Positions 23,418-33,595 of a stretch of 64,000 nucleotides of DNA are shown in pieces. The DNA comes from Nocardia vaccinii NBRC 15922 (GTDB lineage: Bacteria; Actinomycetota; Actinomycetes; Mycobacteriales; Mycobacteriaceae): positions 124,001 through 188,000 of the forward strand of contig NZ_BDCC01000012.1 in the NCBI RefSeq assembly GCF_001613305.1, read 5' to 3'. A program made the position numbers and the translations under genes. How positions within the stretch are numbered: the stretch's first letter is position 1; each line of letters begins with the position of its first letter. Under the pieces are notes generated by a model. The model worked only from the letters and a program-made list of their open reading frames with translations. It was not told the origin of the DNA and ran no database searches.

Positions 23418-25766
23418 TCAGCGGGCCGAGGTCCGCTCCATCGAGGAAGTCACCGGGCTGTCGTGCCCCAGGTGCGCGTCCACGCCCTGCACGGCGTCAC
23501 CGTGCACACTGACCTGCATGACGACCGGCGCATAACCGCTCACCACCACGGTGTAGTCGCCGTCGGACAGATTGCCGAAGGTGTAGCTCCCATCCGCACC
23601 GGTCGTCATGGTGTCCACCACGTGCCCGGCCGGATCCATCAACGTCACCTGCGCGTCGTGCAGCGGCCGATCGTCCGAGCGGACCCGGACCACACCGCTC
23701 AGCCGCGCGCCGGGCCGCAGCATCACCGAGATCTCGGTGATGCCGGTGCCGCTCACCAGCACCGGAACGGCCGTGGGGTGGAAGCCGTCGGCGCTCACCG
23801 CGACGATGAATTCCCCCTCGGGCAGATCGGACAGACCGAACCGGCCCAGGATATCGGTCTCGGCAGAGGCCACCACCTCACCGCGCGGGTCCAGCGCCGC
23901 GACGCGCGCCTCGGGCACCGGATCCTCGCCGGGAACGCGAGTGACGGTTCCGGCCAACGTGCCCATCCCGGCGAGGGTCACCTCGCAGGCGGTCGGGACC
24001 GGACCCACCGCGACCGTCGAGGCGTCGGGACGGCGGCCCTCCGCCGAGGCGATCAGCACATACGAGCCCGCGGCGGGCACGGCGAGTTCGTAGTACCCGT
24101 CCTGGCGAGCGATCGCACGCCCCAGCTGACTGCCCGACATCGAGATCAGTGTCAGCGTCGCGCCGGGCACCACGGGCCCGCCCGCATCGCGCACCCGGCC
24201 GTATACCGAAGGGCCGGTGACGGTTTCGGCGATCGTCTCGGCCGCGTAGCGGTCCGCCGCAATCTGGACGGCGGCCGGGACGACCCCGGCAACCGGCAGC
24301 GAATCGACTTCCGCGGCAACGAGATCGGCCTCCTCCGCGGTATGCGCGATCGCGGCCTCCGCGGCGGCGGACGCGGCGCGACGCACCGGGATCAGGATCG
24401 CGATCACCGCGGCCACGATCGAGACGCCGCAACCGATCAGCAGGCCGACCCGGAATCCGCTCTCGGTGGGGATGCTGCGTCCGGCGAAGTTCACGCTCAT
24501 CTGCGCCAGCACCACGCCGATCACGGCCGAGGAGACCGAGGTGCCGATCGAGCGCATCAGGGTGTTGAAGCTGTTGGCCGCGGCCGACTCCGTCACCGGC
24601 ACACCGCCCATGATCAGCGCGGGCATCGCGCCGTAGGCGAATCCGGTGCCCGAGCTGATGATGATCGTCACCAGCATCAGCGTCCAGGGGTTGCCCATCA
24701 GTACCATGGACACGCCGTAACCGACCGCCATGATCAGGCAGCCGATGGTCAGGGTCACCTTCGGCCCGCGCGCCGCCGACAGCTTCGCGCTCGGCGCCGA
24801 GAGCAGCATCATCATCAGGCCACCGGGCGCCATGAACAGGCCCATCGCCATCATCGACTGGCCCAGGCCGTAACCGGTGATCTTGGGCAGCTGCAACAAC
24901 TGCGGCACGATCAGCGACTGCGAGTACATCGCGACACCGATCCCGATCGACGCGAGATTGGTCATCAACACCTGTGGACGCGCGGTGGTGCGCAGATCGA
25001 CGAGCGGTGCGCTGGTTCGCAATTCCCACCAGCCCCACAGCAGCAGCACGACCACCGTACCGATGAACAGCCCGATGATGCTGCCGCTGCCCCAGCCCCA
25101 CGAACCGCCCTTGGACACCGCGAGCAGCAGGCAGACCAACCCGGCGCCCAGGCCGATCGCGCCGAGTACGTCGAAACGCCCGGTCGAACCGGCGGGCGAG
25201 ATCTTCGGCAGCGCGATGTAGATCAGCGCCGCGACGATCACCCCGGCCACCGCGACGCCCCAGAACAACACCCGCCAGTTGCTGTACTGCACCACCGCGG
25301 CGGACAGTGGCAGCCCCAGTGCGCCACCGATTCCCAGTGACGAGCTGATCAGCGCGATACCCGACCCGAGCCGCTCGGGCGGCAGCAGATCGCGCAGCGC
25401 GGCGATGCCGACGGGGATGATGCCGACGCTCATTCCCTGCAAACCACGGCCGATGATCATCGGCAGCAGCGAGGAGGACAGCGCGCACACCACCGAACCC
25501 ACGATCAGCGGGACGGTCGACCCGAGCAGGACCAGGCGTTTCCCGTACATGTCACCGAGGCGGCCGGCCACCGGCGTGCAGACCGCGGCGACGAGCAGGC
25601 TCGCGGTCACCACCCAGGTCGCATTCGACGTCGAGGTGTGCAGCAGCTGCGGCATCTGGCCCAGCAGCGGAATCACCAATGTCTGCGTCAATGACGCGAC
25701 GATGCCGGCGATCGCCAGCACCGCCAGGACGCCGCCGGAGCGGGCGGCGGCTTTAGTTTCGGCCAC
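23418..25766 (-). CDS. MFS transporter fused to three carboxypeptidase-regulatory-like domains
   Basis: 782 residues from the GTG at 25766, which has AAGGAG six bases upstream. About 500 residues form a 14-segment DHA2-type transporter (LGDMYGKRLVLLGSTVPLIV, GRGLQGMSVGIIPVGIAALR). A linker of Ala/Glu-rich sequence leads to three beta-sandwich repeats of about 80 residues (from VYGRVRDAGG, LAGTVTRVPG and LSGVVRVRSD), each with a DG.Y/F....L..G.Y pattern, as in carboxypeptidase D regulatory or prealbumin-like domains. The tail is on the side of the C-terminus, predicted cytoplasmic if there are 14 segments. A divergent MarR gene probably controls it. Confidence 0.85.
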   Translation of the reverse strand: MAETKAAARSGGVLAVLAIAGIVASLTQTLVIPLLGQMPQLLHTSTSNATWVVTASLLVAAVCTPVAGRLGDMYGKRLVLLGSTVPLIVGSVVCALSSSLLPMIIGRGLQGMSVGIIPVGIAALRDLLPPERLGSGIALISSSLGIGGALGLPLSAAVVQYSNWRVLFWGVAVAGVIVAALIYIALPKISPAGSTGRFDVLGAIGLGAGLVCLLLAVSKGGSWGWGSGSIIGLFIGTVVVLLLWGWWELRTSAPLVDLRTTARPQVLMTNLASIGIGVAMYSQSLIVPQLLQLPKITGYGLGQSMMAMGLFMAPGGLMMMLLSAPSAKLSAARGPKVTLTIGCLIMAVGYGVSMVLMGNPWTLMLVTIIISSGTGFAYGAMPALIMGGVPVTESAAANSFNTLMRSIGTSVSSAVIGVVLAQMSVNFAGRSIPTESGFRVGLLIGCGVSIVAAVIAILIPVRRAASAAAEAAIAHTAEEADLVAAEVDSLPVAGVVPAAVQIAADRYAAETIAETVTGPSVYGRVRDAGGPVVPGATLTLISMSGSQLGRAIARQDGYYELAVPAAGSYVLIASAEGRRPDASTVAVGPVPTACEVTLAGMGTLAGTVTRVPGEDPVPEARVAALDPRGEVVASAETDILGRFGLSDLPEGEFIVAVSADGFHPTAVPVLVSGTGITEISVMLRPGARLSGVVRVRSDDRPLHDAQVTLMDPAGHVVDTMTTGADGSYTFGNLSDGDYTVVVSGYAPVVMQVSVHGDAVQGVDAHLGHDSPVTSSMERTSAR

Positions 25767-25813
25767 GTCAATCTCCTTACGAGTCACGCCGTTGATATGT
25801 AGTATGCATAGTA

Positions 25814-25828
25814 TGTGCGCAATGCACA
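25814..25828. promoter_or_regulatory. Possible MarR operator
   Basis: TGTGC-GCAAT-GCACA is a 5-5-5 inverted repeat in the divergent promoter region between the MFS fusion gene and the MarR gene. Neighbouring TAGTATGCATAGTATG holds a direct repeat of TAGTATG. Confidence 0.45.
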
Positions 25829-25905
25829 ACATTTGCCGAGTGCACAAGGATGTGGCGTCCGTCTCGGTGGCGGCCCACAGCGAGCACGGCAGAAGGGAGT
25901 TCGGC

Positions 25906-26388
25906 ATGGACGGGCCGGTTGACCTGGTCGAATTCGAGAGCATGCTGCTCACGAAGTACACCCTCAACCCACGCTTCCGCAGCGGCGACGGCCTGCTCGA
26001 GCGCAGCGCCTACCTACTGCTCAGCCGCATCGAGCTGGCCGGACCGCAATCCATCCGGCAGTTCGGCGACGCACTGCGCCTGGACGCCTCGACCCTGAAC
26101 CGCCAGACCCGGGCGATGTTGCGGGACCGGCTCGTCGAGCGCATCGCCGATCCCGACGGTGGCATCGCGCGCAAATTCCAGCTCACCGAGGCGGGCCGTC
26201 GCCGCCTGCACGCCGCCCGCGCGGTCAACGTCGAGGGGATGACCCGGGTGATGGCCGACTGGACCGCCGATGACATCGCCGCCTTCGCCGCCTACCTGCG
26301 CCGCTTCAACATGGATATCGAACGTCTCGACGGCCGCCCGTGGCCACACCCCGACTCCCGCGAAACCACCCCGGCGAACCCGCACTGA
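25906..26388 (+). CDS. MarR-family transcriptional regulator
   Basis: 160 residues from the ATG at 25906, preceded by AGAAGGGA; the frame is open far upstream but that part crosses the promoter. The winged helix spans about residues 40-100 (GPQSIRQFGDALRLDASTLN, RDRLVERIADPDGGIARKFQ, LTEAGRRRL). Divergent from the MFS fusion gene with 139 bp between starts, so it most likely represses that transporter until a toxic ligand binds. Confidence 0.85.
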   Translation: MDGPVDLVEFESMLLTKYTLNPRFRSGDGLLERSAYLLLSRIELAGPQSIRQFGDALRLDASTLNRQTRAMLRDRLVERIADPDGGIARKFQLTEAGRRRLHAARAVNVEGMTRVMADWTADDIAAFAAYLRRFNMDIERLDGRPWPHPDSRETTPANPH

Positions 26389-26449
26389 CGCCGGGCCGCG
26401 GACTTTGCCGCAGCCGCGCTATCAGGTCAGCGAATTCTGTTGTGGTGGT

Positions 26450-26938
26450 TCACTTCTCACGGTGGCGCTCGGCGCGTTCGAGTGCCACCGCGCGGCGCAT
26501 CACCTCGCGAGCGCGGGTGCGGTCCCCCGCATAGTCGTAGGCACGGGCCGCGCGATAGTTGTTGCGCCAATCATCCGGCGCGGCTTCCCATTCCGCCTTG
26601 ATCTTCTCGAAAAGCGCGTCGGCGGCGTCCTTCTCGATCCGGCCGGACGGGCGGCGCGGCAGATCGGAGACGTCCAGCTCACGACCTTCCTCGTGGATTC
26701 GCCGGGCCAGATGCTGATGGGCCAGCGCCGCACGGATACTCGTGGCCACCACCCAGATACCGATGAGTCCCAGGATGAAAACGCCGATGCCCATCGCGAT
26801 ACCGGCGGCCTTCCCGGAGGCGATGAGCGCCACCGCGATCCGGCCCAGCAGCAGGAAGTAGACCACCAGGGCGACCACCAGGAACACGATCGTCCCGACG
26901 GTCCGCACCAGGCGTCCGTTGTCGTTCGTCTCACTCAC
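26450..26938 (-). CDS. Membrane protein with two N-terminal helices and a soluble helical tail
   Basis: 162 residues from the GTG at 26938 (an ATG at 26971 is also possible). Two membrane helices (TIVFLVVALVVYFLLLGRI and GIAMGIGVFILGLIGIWVVA) are followed by a charged helical region; the last 50 residues (WRNNYRAARAYDYAGDRTRA) resemble a single TPR-like hairpin. It lies just downstream of dapB on the same strand, as similar membrane proteins do in mycobacteria and relatives. I do not recognise a function. Confidence 0.7.
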   Translation of the reverse strand: MSETNDNGRLVRTVGTIVFLVVALVVYFLLLGRIAVALIASGKAAGIAMGIGVFILGLIGIWVVATSIRAALAHQHLARRIHEEGRELDVSDLPRRPSGRIEKDAADALFEKIKAEWEAAPDDWRNNYRAARAYDYAGDRTRAREVMRRAVALERAERHREK

Positions 26939-27013
26939 AGCAGGCCCCGAACGCACTCGGCCTACTTCCACCCGGTTCGCCGCACTCGCCGGTCGGAGCC
27001 ACCGAACACCCGC

Positions 27014-28977
<1,964 letters not shown>

Positions 28978-29040
28978 GATTCGAAAGCTACCGCCTCGCC
29001 GCGGGACGCCGGCGCGATCCGCGGCACGAATCCGCGCGGC

Positions 29041-29814
29041 CTACAAGTGGTAGTCGTACGCCTTGGCGGTGGTCCGCAGCCCCTCGTCGAACAGCAGATA
29101 CCGCAGGTCGATCGGCATGTCCTGCCAGGAACGCAGGTCGCGCTCGCCCTCCAGGCCGAGATTGTGCACCTTGTGATCGAAGACCGTCATATCGAACCCC
29201 GCGGGATCGAGCCCGGTGAATTCGCCGACGTCGCGGGCCGCTACCTCCCGATCGGCGATGAAGTCCTCGTAGCGCACCGATAACACCGGTATCGAGCCGG
29301 TTTCCAGGAACGAGGTCGCGATCCGCTTCCAGTGGCCGAACGACAACTCGGTATCCGCGCGGGTCCACCAGCCGCGACTTTCCCATTCGTCCAGACTGGA
29401 CAGCACATCGCGAGGATCACGCACGATGAAGATCACCCGCAGGTCCGGCAGGTATCGCTGCAACCGCGTAGCGAACTCCAGGTCGAACCGAACTTCCTTG
29501 AATCCCCATACCCGGGCGTCCGGCGCGTGGAACAGCCGGGTGAGGAACTCCGTCGACGCCTCCCGCATCCGCTCCGGCTCCGGCATGAGATTCGCCAGGA
29601 ATCCCTGATGGCCGTGCACCGCGAACTCCGTGCGACCGGCCTCGCCGAGCACCTCGCTGTGACCGATCAGCCCATCGACCGCATCGAGGACCTGCCCGAG
29701 CCACCCGTGCTGCTCGCCCCAGATGAACGCCTCGGGATGGGAGGAGATCAGCCGCTGCACCAGCGTGCTGCCACAGCGCTGACCAGCGCCGAAAATCAAA
29801 AGCGGAGAGGACAC
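29041..29814 (-). CDS. Sulfotransferase-family protein
   Basis: 257 residues. The 5'-phosphosulfate loop is FGAGQRCGSTLVQRLISSHP (residues 8-27) and the 3'-phosphate motif is IFIVRDPRDVLSSLDEW (about 128-144). These support PAPS-dependent transfer of sulfate to an alcohol or sugar. The GTG start has no Shine-Dalgarno sequence, so translation may be leaderless. Acceptor unknown; related actinobacterial genes act on glycolipids, trehalose or small metabolites. No sulfate-activation genes are near. Confidence 0.78.
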   Translation of the reverse strand: MSSPLLIFGAGQRCGSTLVQRLISSHPEAFIWGEQHGWLGQVLDAVDGLIGHSEVLGEAGRTEFAVHGHQGFLANLMPEPERMREASTEFLTRLFHAPDARVWGFKEVRFDLEFATRLQRYLPDLRVIFIVRDPRDVLSSLDEWESRGWWTRADTELSFGHWKRIATSFLETGSIPVLSVRYEDFIADREVAARDVGEFTGLDPAGFDMTVFDHKVHNLGLEGERDLRSWQDMPIDLRYLLFDEGLRTTAKAYDYHL

Positions 29815-29861
29815 GTCGCGATGTTAACTTGCGGGTGGAACCTGTGCAGCGCCTGTGCCGC

Positions 29862-31295
29862 TCAGTTCGCCGTCGGCGGCAAGGGGGCCGGAGGCCAGGT
29901 CTCGGGGGTGATCCGCGAGGGTTTGCGGGTCGGATCGACGTCCCAGTCGACGCGAACCCCCACCCAGGCTTTCGGAGTGTCGAACCGGGTGCGCTGGGTC
30001 TCGAAACGTGCTCTGCGGAAAGTGATCTCGCCGAAGAAGTCGCCGTCTGAGAAATCTGCCTCCCGGCCCTCGAAGACGGTGTCGTCGAGCGAGATCGCGC
30101 CGTGGTACTCGGCGGCGGAGAAGTCGACGGTGAGCGTCGGGCTGCGCCGCCAACGCGAACGGGAGCCGAATCGCGCGCCGTCGAAGGCGACCCGCGCGGC
30201 ATAGAAGCGGGCGCGGGCGAACGATATTCGGGCACTGTCGAATTCGGCCCCCTCGAAACGCACCGCGGTGCCGTCGAAGGTGGCGCCGCCGAATTCTGTC
30301 CTCTCCGTGCGGAATACCGTCTCGGCGAAAGATGTTCGCTCCCCGAGGAAAGCCACGTCGCCGAAAATCACAGCGGGCCCGCGAAATACGGTTCGATCGA
30401 AGGAGACCGGCGATTCGAAAACCGCGCCTTCCAAACGTGTTCCGGCTCCGGGTAGTTCGGTACCGGCTCGCTCGGCCGGGGCGAACTCCGCGTCCCGGAA
30501 CAGGGTCGTGCCGCCGCGAAACTCACAGCTGCGAAACGAGATGTACTGCCCGATGAATCGCGCGTGCTCGAAAGTGGTGGCCCGCTTGCCGATGAACACC
30601 GCCCGCGCGAAATAGGTGCGCTCGCCCGCGAAGACCGCGTACCGGAAGTCCGAATCCTCCAGCACCGCACCGGAGAAGTCGAAATTGCACTGCGACCAGG
30701 ACACCTCGGCGGACGCGCGCACATGCGCGACGGTCACGTCGACGACGGCACGACGCACCTCCCGGTCGTTCTGCCGCAGTTGATATCGCAACTCCCGCTT
30801 GACTCCCGCCTCCTCGACGGTTTCGGTGCGCTGTGCCAGATGATCGGCCCCCGACTCCGGGTCGTACGGCAGTCGCAGATATCCGCACAGCACATCGATG
30901 CACTGTTGCCGCCGACCCGGTGCACCGAATTCGTCGGCGACTCCGGCCATGGCGTAGACCCCGGCGATTCGCACCGCCACATCGGCATCGCCGAGTTGTC
31001 GCGCTGCCGCCCCGAACAATTCGACGAATCGCCCGCGTTCACCATCGCGCTGTTTTCGATAGGCGACGACCAATGCGACCGCACCGCCCACCCCGGCCGC
31101 CACCGACAGCGCGATCTTGGTCAAATCGACCTGGTCGGGCGTCTGTGCCTTGGCGCCCAGCAGAATCCACAACACCCACCAGGCCAGAACCGCGATACCC
31201 AGTCCGCCCAGCACCACGAACACGACCGACAACAACAACGCGGACCGCTGCAATCTGCCGGTGAGGCGTTCCCGGGTTCTCCCCCTCCACCGCAT
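29862..31295 (-). CDS. Membrane-anchored pentapeptide-repeat protein
   Basis: 477 residues from the ATG at 31295. Two hydrophobic segments (SALLLSVVFVVLGGLGIAVL and IALSVAAGVGGAVALVVAY) anchor the N-terminus. A helical section with RQLGDADVAVRIAGVYAMAG follows; from about residue 200 the sequence becomes a right-handed beta-helix of A(D/N)LxF-type repeats, here with F every five residues (FEHARFIGQYISF, FDGTAVRFEGAEFDSARISF). About 40 repeats are visible. The family's role is unknown in most cases; some protect DNA gyrase or recruit partners to membranes. It is monocistronic. Confidence 0.85.
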   Translation of the reverse strand: MRWRGRTRERLTGRLQRSALLLSVVFVVLGGLGIAVLAWWVLWILLGAKAQTPDQVDLTKIALSVAAGVGGAVALVVAYRKQRDGERGRFVELFGAAARQLGDADVAVRIAGVYAMAGVADEFGAPGRRQQCIDVLCGYLRLPYDPESGADHLAQRTETVEEAGVKRELRYQLRQNDREVRRAVVDVTVAHVRASAEVSWSQCNFDFSGAVLEDSDFRYAVFAGERTYFARAVFIGKRATTFEHARFIGQYISFRSCEFRGGTTLFRDAEFAPAERAGTELPGAGTRLEGAVFESPVSFDRTVFRGPAVIFGDVAFLGERTSFAETVFRTERTEFGGATFDGTAVRFEGAEFDSARISFARARFYAARVAFDGARFGSRSRWRRSPTLTVDFSAAEYHGAISLDDTVFEGREADFSDGDFFGEITFRRARFETQRTRFDTPKAWVGVRVDWDVDPTRKPSRITPETWPPAPLPPTAN

Positions 31296-31350
31296 AGCGG
31301 CATGGTAACCACAAATCGCCGCCCGCGGCAGTGCGAGCGGCGATCCGTGG

Positions 31351-32565
31351 TCAAACCCGTTCGGCCCGCTGGCCACGCACGCCGATCACCGCGGCGCCCA
31401 CGCAGGCCAGCGCCACCACGATCACGAACCAGGGGAAGATCGCGGCCATTCCCCACCGGGTCGCGGCCCATCCCGCGAGCACCGTCGGCAGCGCCATCGC
31501 GGTATACGCGAGCAGGTAGTACGCCGACATGGTCTCCCCGCGCCGGTGCTGCGGCACCACATTGGACAGATGCCGGAGCGATCCGCCGAAACCGAGTCCG
31601 AAGGTCGCACCCAGGAACACTCCAGCCAACAGAACCAGCACCCAGTTGCGGGTTGCCAGCGCCGGAATGGTCAGCAGCAGCGCGACGGCCATGCCCAGAT
31701 CACCGCCGATGGCCGCGCGCCGGGCCGGGATTCCGGTGGCGAACAACTGCACGAGCGCACCGGACGTCGCGGTCGAGGCCACCACCGCACCACCGAAGAT
31801 CAAATTGTGCACACCGGTTTTCGCCGAAGCCAGCGACGGATACAGCGAGAGCAGAACGCCGAGCACCGACCACGCCGCCATCACACCCAGCGCCGAGAAC
31901 CAGAAATCCGCCCGAATTTCTTGCGGCACCGCGGGTTTCGCAATCCGGATGCGTCCGGCGACACGCGCGGTATGCGGTTCGCGCATGACCAGCACCCCCG
32001 CCCCGATCAGCAGGCACAGGATCGTGATCACCAGATACGGAGTCCGCAGCGGATGCGGGACGTACTGTGCCAGCGCGGCCGAACCCAGAATCGCCACGGC
32101 CATACCGACATTGAACGACACTCCGCTGAGTTGCCCGGACCGCGCGCCGTGCGCGGGCCTGAGATCCAGCAGCGCGGCGGCTCCCGCCACGACCATCGAT
32201 CCCACCGCGAGACCGTGTAATGCCCGCGCCAGCACCAGCATCGCCACATTGTCCGCGAAGACGAACACCACGAGCCCGACGATCATCGTCCCGATTGCCC
32301 CGAGCAGCACGGGTTTTCGACCCACCACATCGGAGATGCGGCCGGACACCAGCACCGCTGCCAGGGCCGCGACCGCGTAGACGGCGAACACGATCGTGGT
32401 GGTGAACGGTGAGAAGTGCCACTGCTTCTGGTACAGCCCGTACAGCGGCGCGGGTGCGCCGGACACCCCGAGCGCCACCCCGGTGGCCAGCAGTATCAGC
32501 GCGTACGCCCAGGGTTGCACAGCCCCTTTCACAGGGGTCGGGGCTGTCGCCGCGTTCGCTACCAT
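31351..32565 (-). CDS. MFS transporter
   Basis: 404 residues from the ATG at 32565, where GGGGAG stands four bases upstream; the ATG at 32577 has no ribosome site. Twelve membrane segments can be traced, starting with PWAYALILLATGVALGVSG. The MFS motif is GRISDVVGRKPVLLGAIG. It is divergent from an ArsR gene and downstream of two operators. The substrate is unknown: the ArsR partner argues for an inducible efflux function, for metal, drug or metabolite. Confidence 0.85.
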   Translation of the reverse strand: MVANAATAPTPVKGAVQPWAYALILLATGVALGVSGAPAPLYGLYQKQWHFSPFTTTIVFAVYAVAALAAVLVSGRISDVVGRKPVLLGAIGTMIVGLVVFVFADNVAMLVLARALHGLAVGSMVVAGAAALLDLRPAHGARSGQLSGVSFNVGMAVAILGSAALAQYVPHPLRTPYLVITILCLLIGAGVLVMREPHTARVAGRIRIAKPAVPQEIRADFWFSALGVMAAWSVLGVLLSLYPSLASAKTGVHNLIFGGAVVASTATSGALVQLFATGIPARRAAIGGDLGMAVALLLTIPALATRNWVLVLLAGVFLGATFGLGFGGSLRHLSNVVPQHRRGETMSAYYLLAYTAMALPTVLAGWAATRWGMAAIFPWFVIVVALACVGAAVIGVRGQRAERV

Positions 32566-32583
32566 GTCGCTCCCCATCAGGTA

Positions 32584-32603
32584 AGTTTGATTATTATCGA
32601 ACT
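32584..32603. promoter_or_regulatory. ArsR-type operator 1
   Basis: AGTTTGAT-TATT-ATCGAACT is an inverted repeat with one mismatch, in the divergent region between the MFS and ArsR genes. It has the same core as operator 2. Confidence 0.7.
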
Positions 32604-32619
32604 CAACGACCGTCGGCTC

Positions 32620-32639
32620 GGTTTGATTCCCATCAAACC
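32620..32639. promoter_or_regulatory. ArsR-type operator 2
   Basis: GGTTTGAT-TCCC-ATCAAACC is a perfect 8-4-8 palindrome 16 bases before the start of the ArsR gene. Its centre is 36 bp from that of operator 1. Confidence 0.78.
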
Positions 32640-32655
32640 CGAAGTGAGGTGGGTC

Positions 32656-32982
32656 ATGGTGAATGCGACAGCGACAGTGGAGTCCTTTCCGGTCGGCTCG
32701 GTCCAGGACGTCCTGGCCGCACTCCAGGACCCGGTTCGCCTGGAAATGGTGCGCCGCCTGGCGAACGCCGGTATCGCACAGCGTTGCGGCGCCCTTTACG
32801 ACACGATCAACAAATCCACCGCGACCCACCACCTGAAAACCCTGCGCGAGGCCGGTCTCACCGAACGCATCATGGATGAGGGCCAGGTCTACGCGCGCCT
32901 GCGCCGCGCCGAGGTGGACGCCGAACTCCCCGGTCTACTCGATTCGATCGTCGCCGCCGCCAACCGCGCACACACCGACTGA
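32656..32982 (+). CDS. ArsR-family transcriptional regulator
   Basis: 108 residues from the ATG at 32656, preceded by GAGGTGGG. The winged helix covers most of the protein: VQDVLAALQDPVRLEMVRRL, then INKSTATHHLKTLREAGLTE (recognition helix, about 53-73) and the wing QVYARLRRAEV. The classic metal-binding ELCVCDL box is absent; the corresponding stretch is AQRCGALY with a single Cys, so the effector may not be a metal. It is divergent from the MFS gene and two operators lie between them. Confidence 0.87.
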   Translation: MVNATATVESFPVGSVQDVLAALQDPVRLEMVRRLANAGIAQRCGALYDTINKSTATHHLKTLREAGLTERIMDEGQVYARLRRAEVDAELPGLLDSIVAAANRAHTD

Positions 32983-33257
32983 TCACCGAGCGCGCAACCC
33001 GTCCAGCACGAACGTGAGCCGGCGCCGCCGGGCCGGTGCCCCGACGTTCTCGCACAGCTCCACGCGGTTCCGGTCGTGTTCCGACGCTGCCGGATGACAC
33101 TGAAGATCGGCTGAAGATCCGGACGCCATCGAGCCCCGCTCGGGCGGCTTTTTCCCAAGTCGTACAGCATTTCTCGGGCGTTTCGGGCCACCTGCGACAT
33201 CGGGCGGGACTGGCTACGCTCGCCACCGTCCGATCCCACACACAGGAGGTACTCGAG

Positions 33258-33506
33258 ATGCGAATTTCCAAGCTGCGGTTGGGAATTGCCACCGTCGTCG
33301 GAGCGGTGGCGTTCACCGGCATCGGTGCGGGCGCGGCCTACGCGTTCCAGCCGCATATGCTCACCGCGCGCGGCGACCTGCAGTCCGCCCAGGGCGAGTT
33401 GCAGCAGGCGGTCCCGGACAAGGCAGGTCATCGGGTCAACGCCGAGCGTCTCGTACAGCAGGCGATCAACGAGGTGAATGCCGGAATCCAAGCGGGCGCA
33501 CAGTAA
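33258..33506 (+). CDS. Small secreted helical protein
   Basis: 82 residues. AGGAGG precedes the ATG. A signal peptide (MRISKLRLGIATVVGAVAFTGIGAGAAYA, cleavage near residue 29) is followed by about 50 residues that look like a helix pair rich in Gln and Ala (GDLQSAQGELQQAVPDKAG). No Cys. No family recognised; similar tiny exported proteins occur in mycobacteria and Nocardia. It stands alone between an ArsR gene and pepR and ends at its own hairpin. Confidence 0.65.
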   Translation: MRISKLRLGIATVVGAVAFTGIGAGAAYAFQPHMLTARGDLQSAQGELQQAVPDKAGHRVNAERLVQQAINEVNAGIQAGAQ

Positions 33507-33528
33507 TCGAACGAGTCGGGGAGCCGCG

Positions 33529-33562
33529 GGCCTGGTTCCCCCGTGCGCGCGGGAACCAGGCC
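33529..33562. terminator. Terminator between small secreted protein and pepR
   Basis: GGCCTGGTTCCC and its complement form a perfect 12-bp stem around a 10-nt loop, between two convergent genes. Confidence 0.82.
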
Positions 33563-33595
33563 ACCGCCCGAAGCAAAGGTGTCCGCTGACCAGGC

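Noticed and set aside
22284..25340. A 1018-codon open frame on the plus strand crossing both MFS genes
   Set aside because: It runs through one MFS gene out of frame and antisense to the other. Its translation is low-complexity Arg/His/Gly sequence typical of GC-rich shadow frames. The real genes have membrane segments, ribosome sites and a terminator between them.
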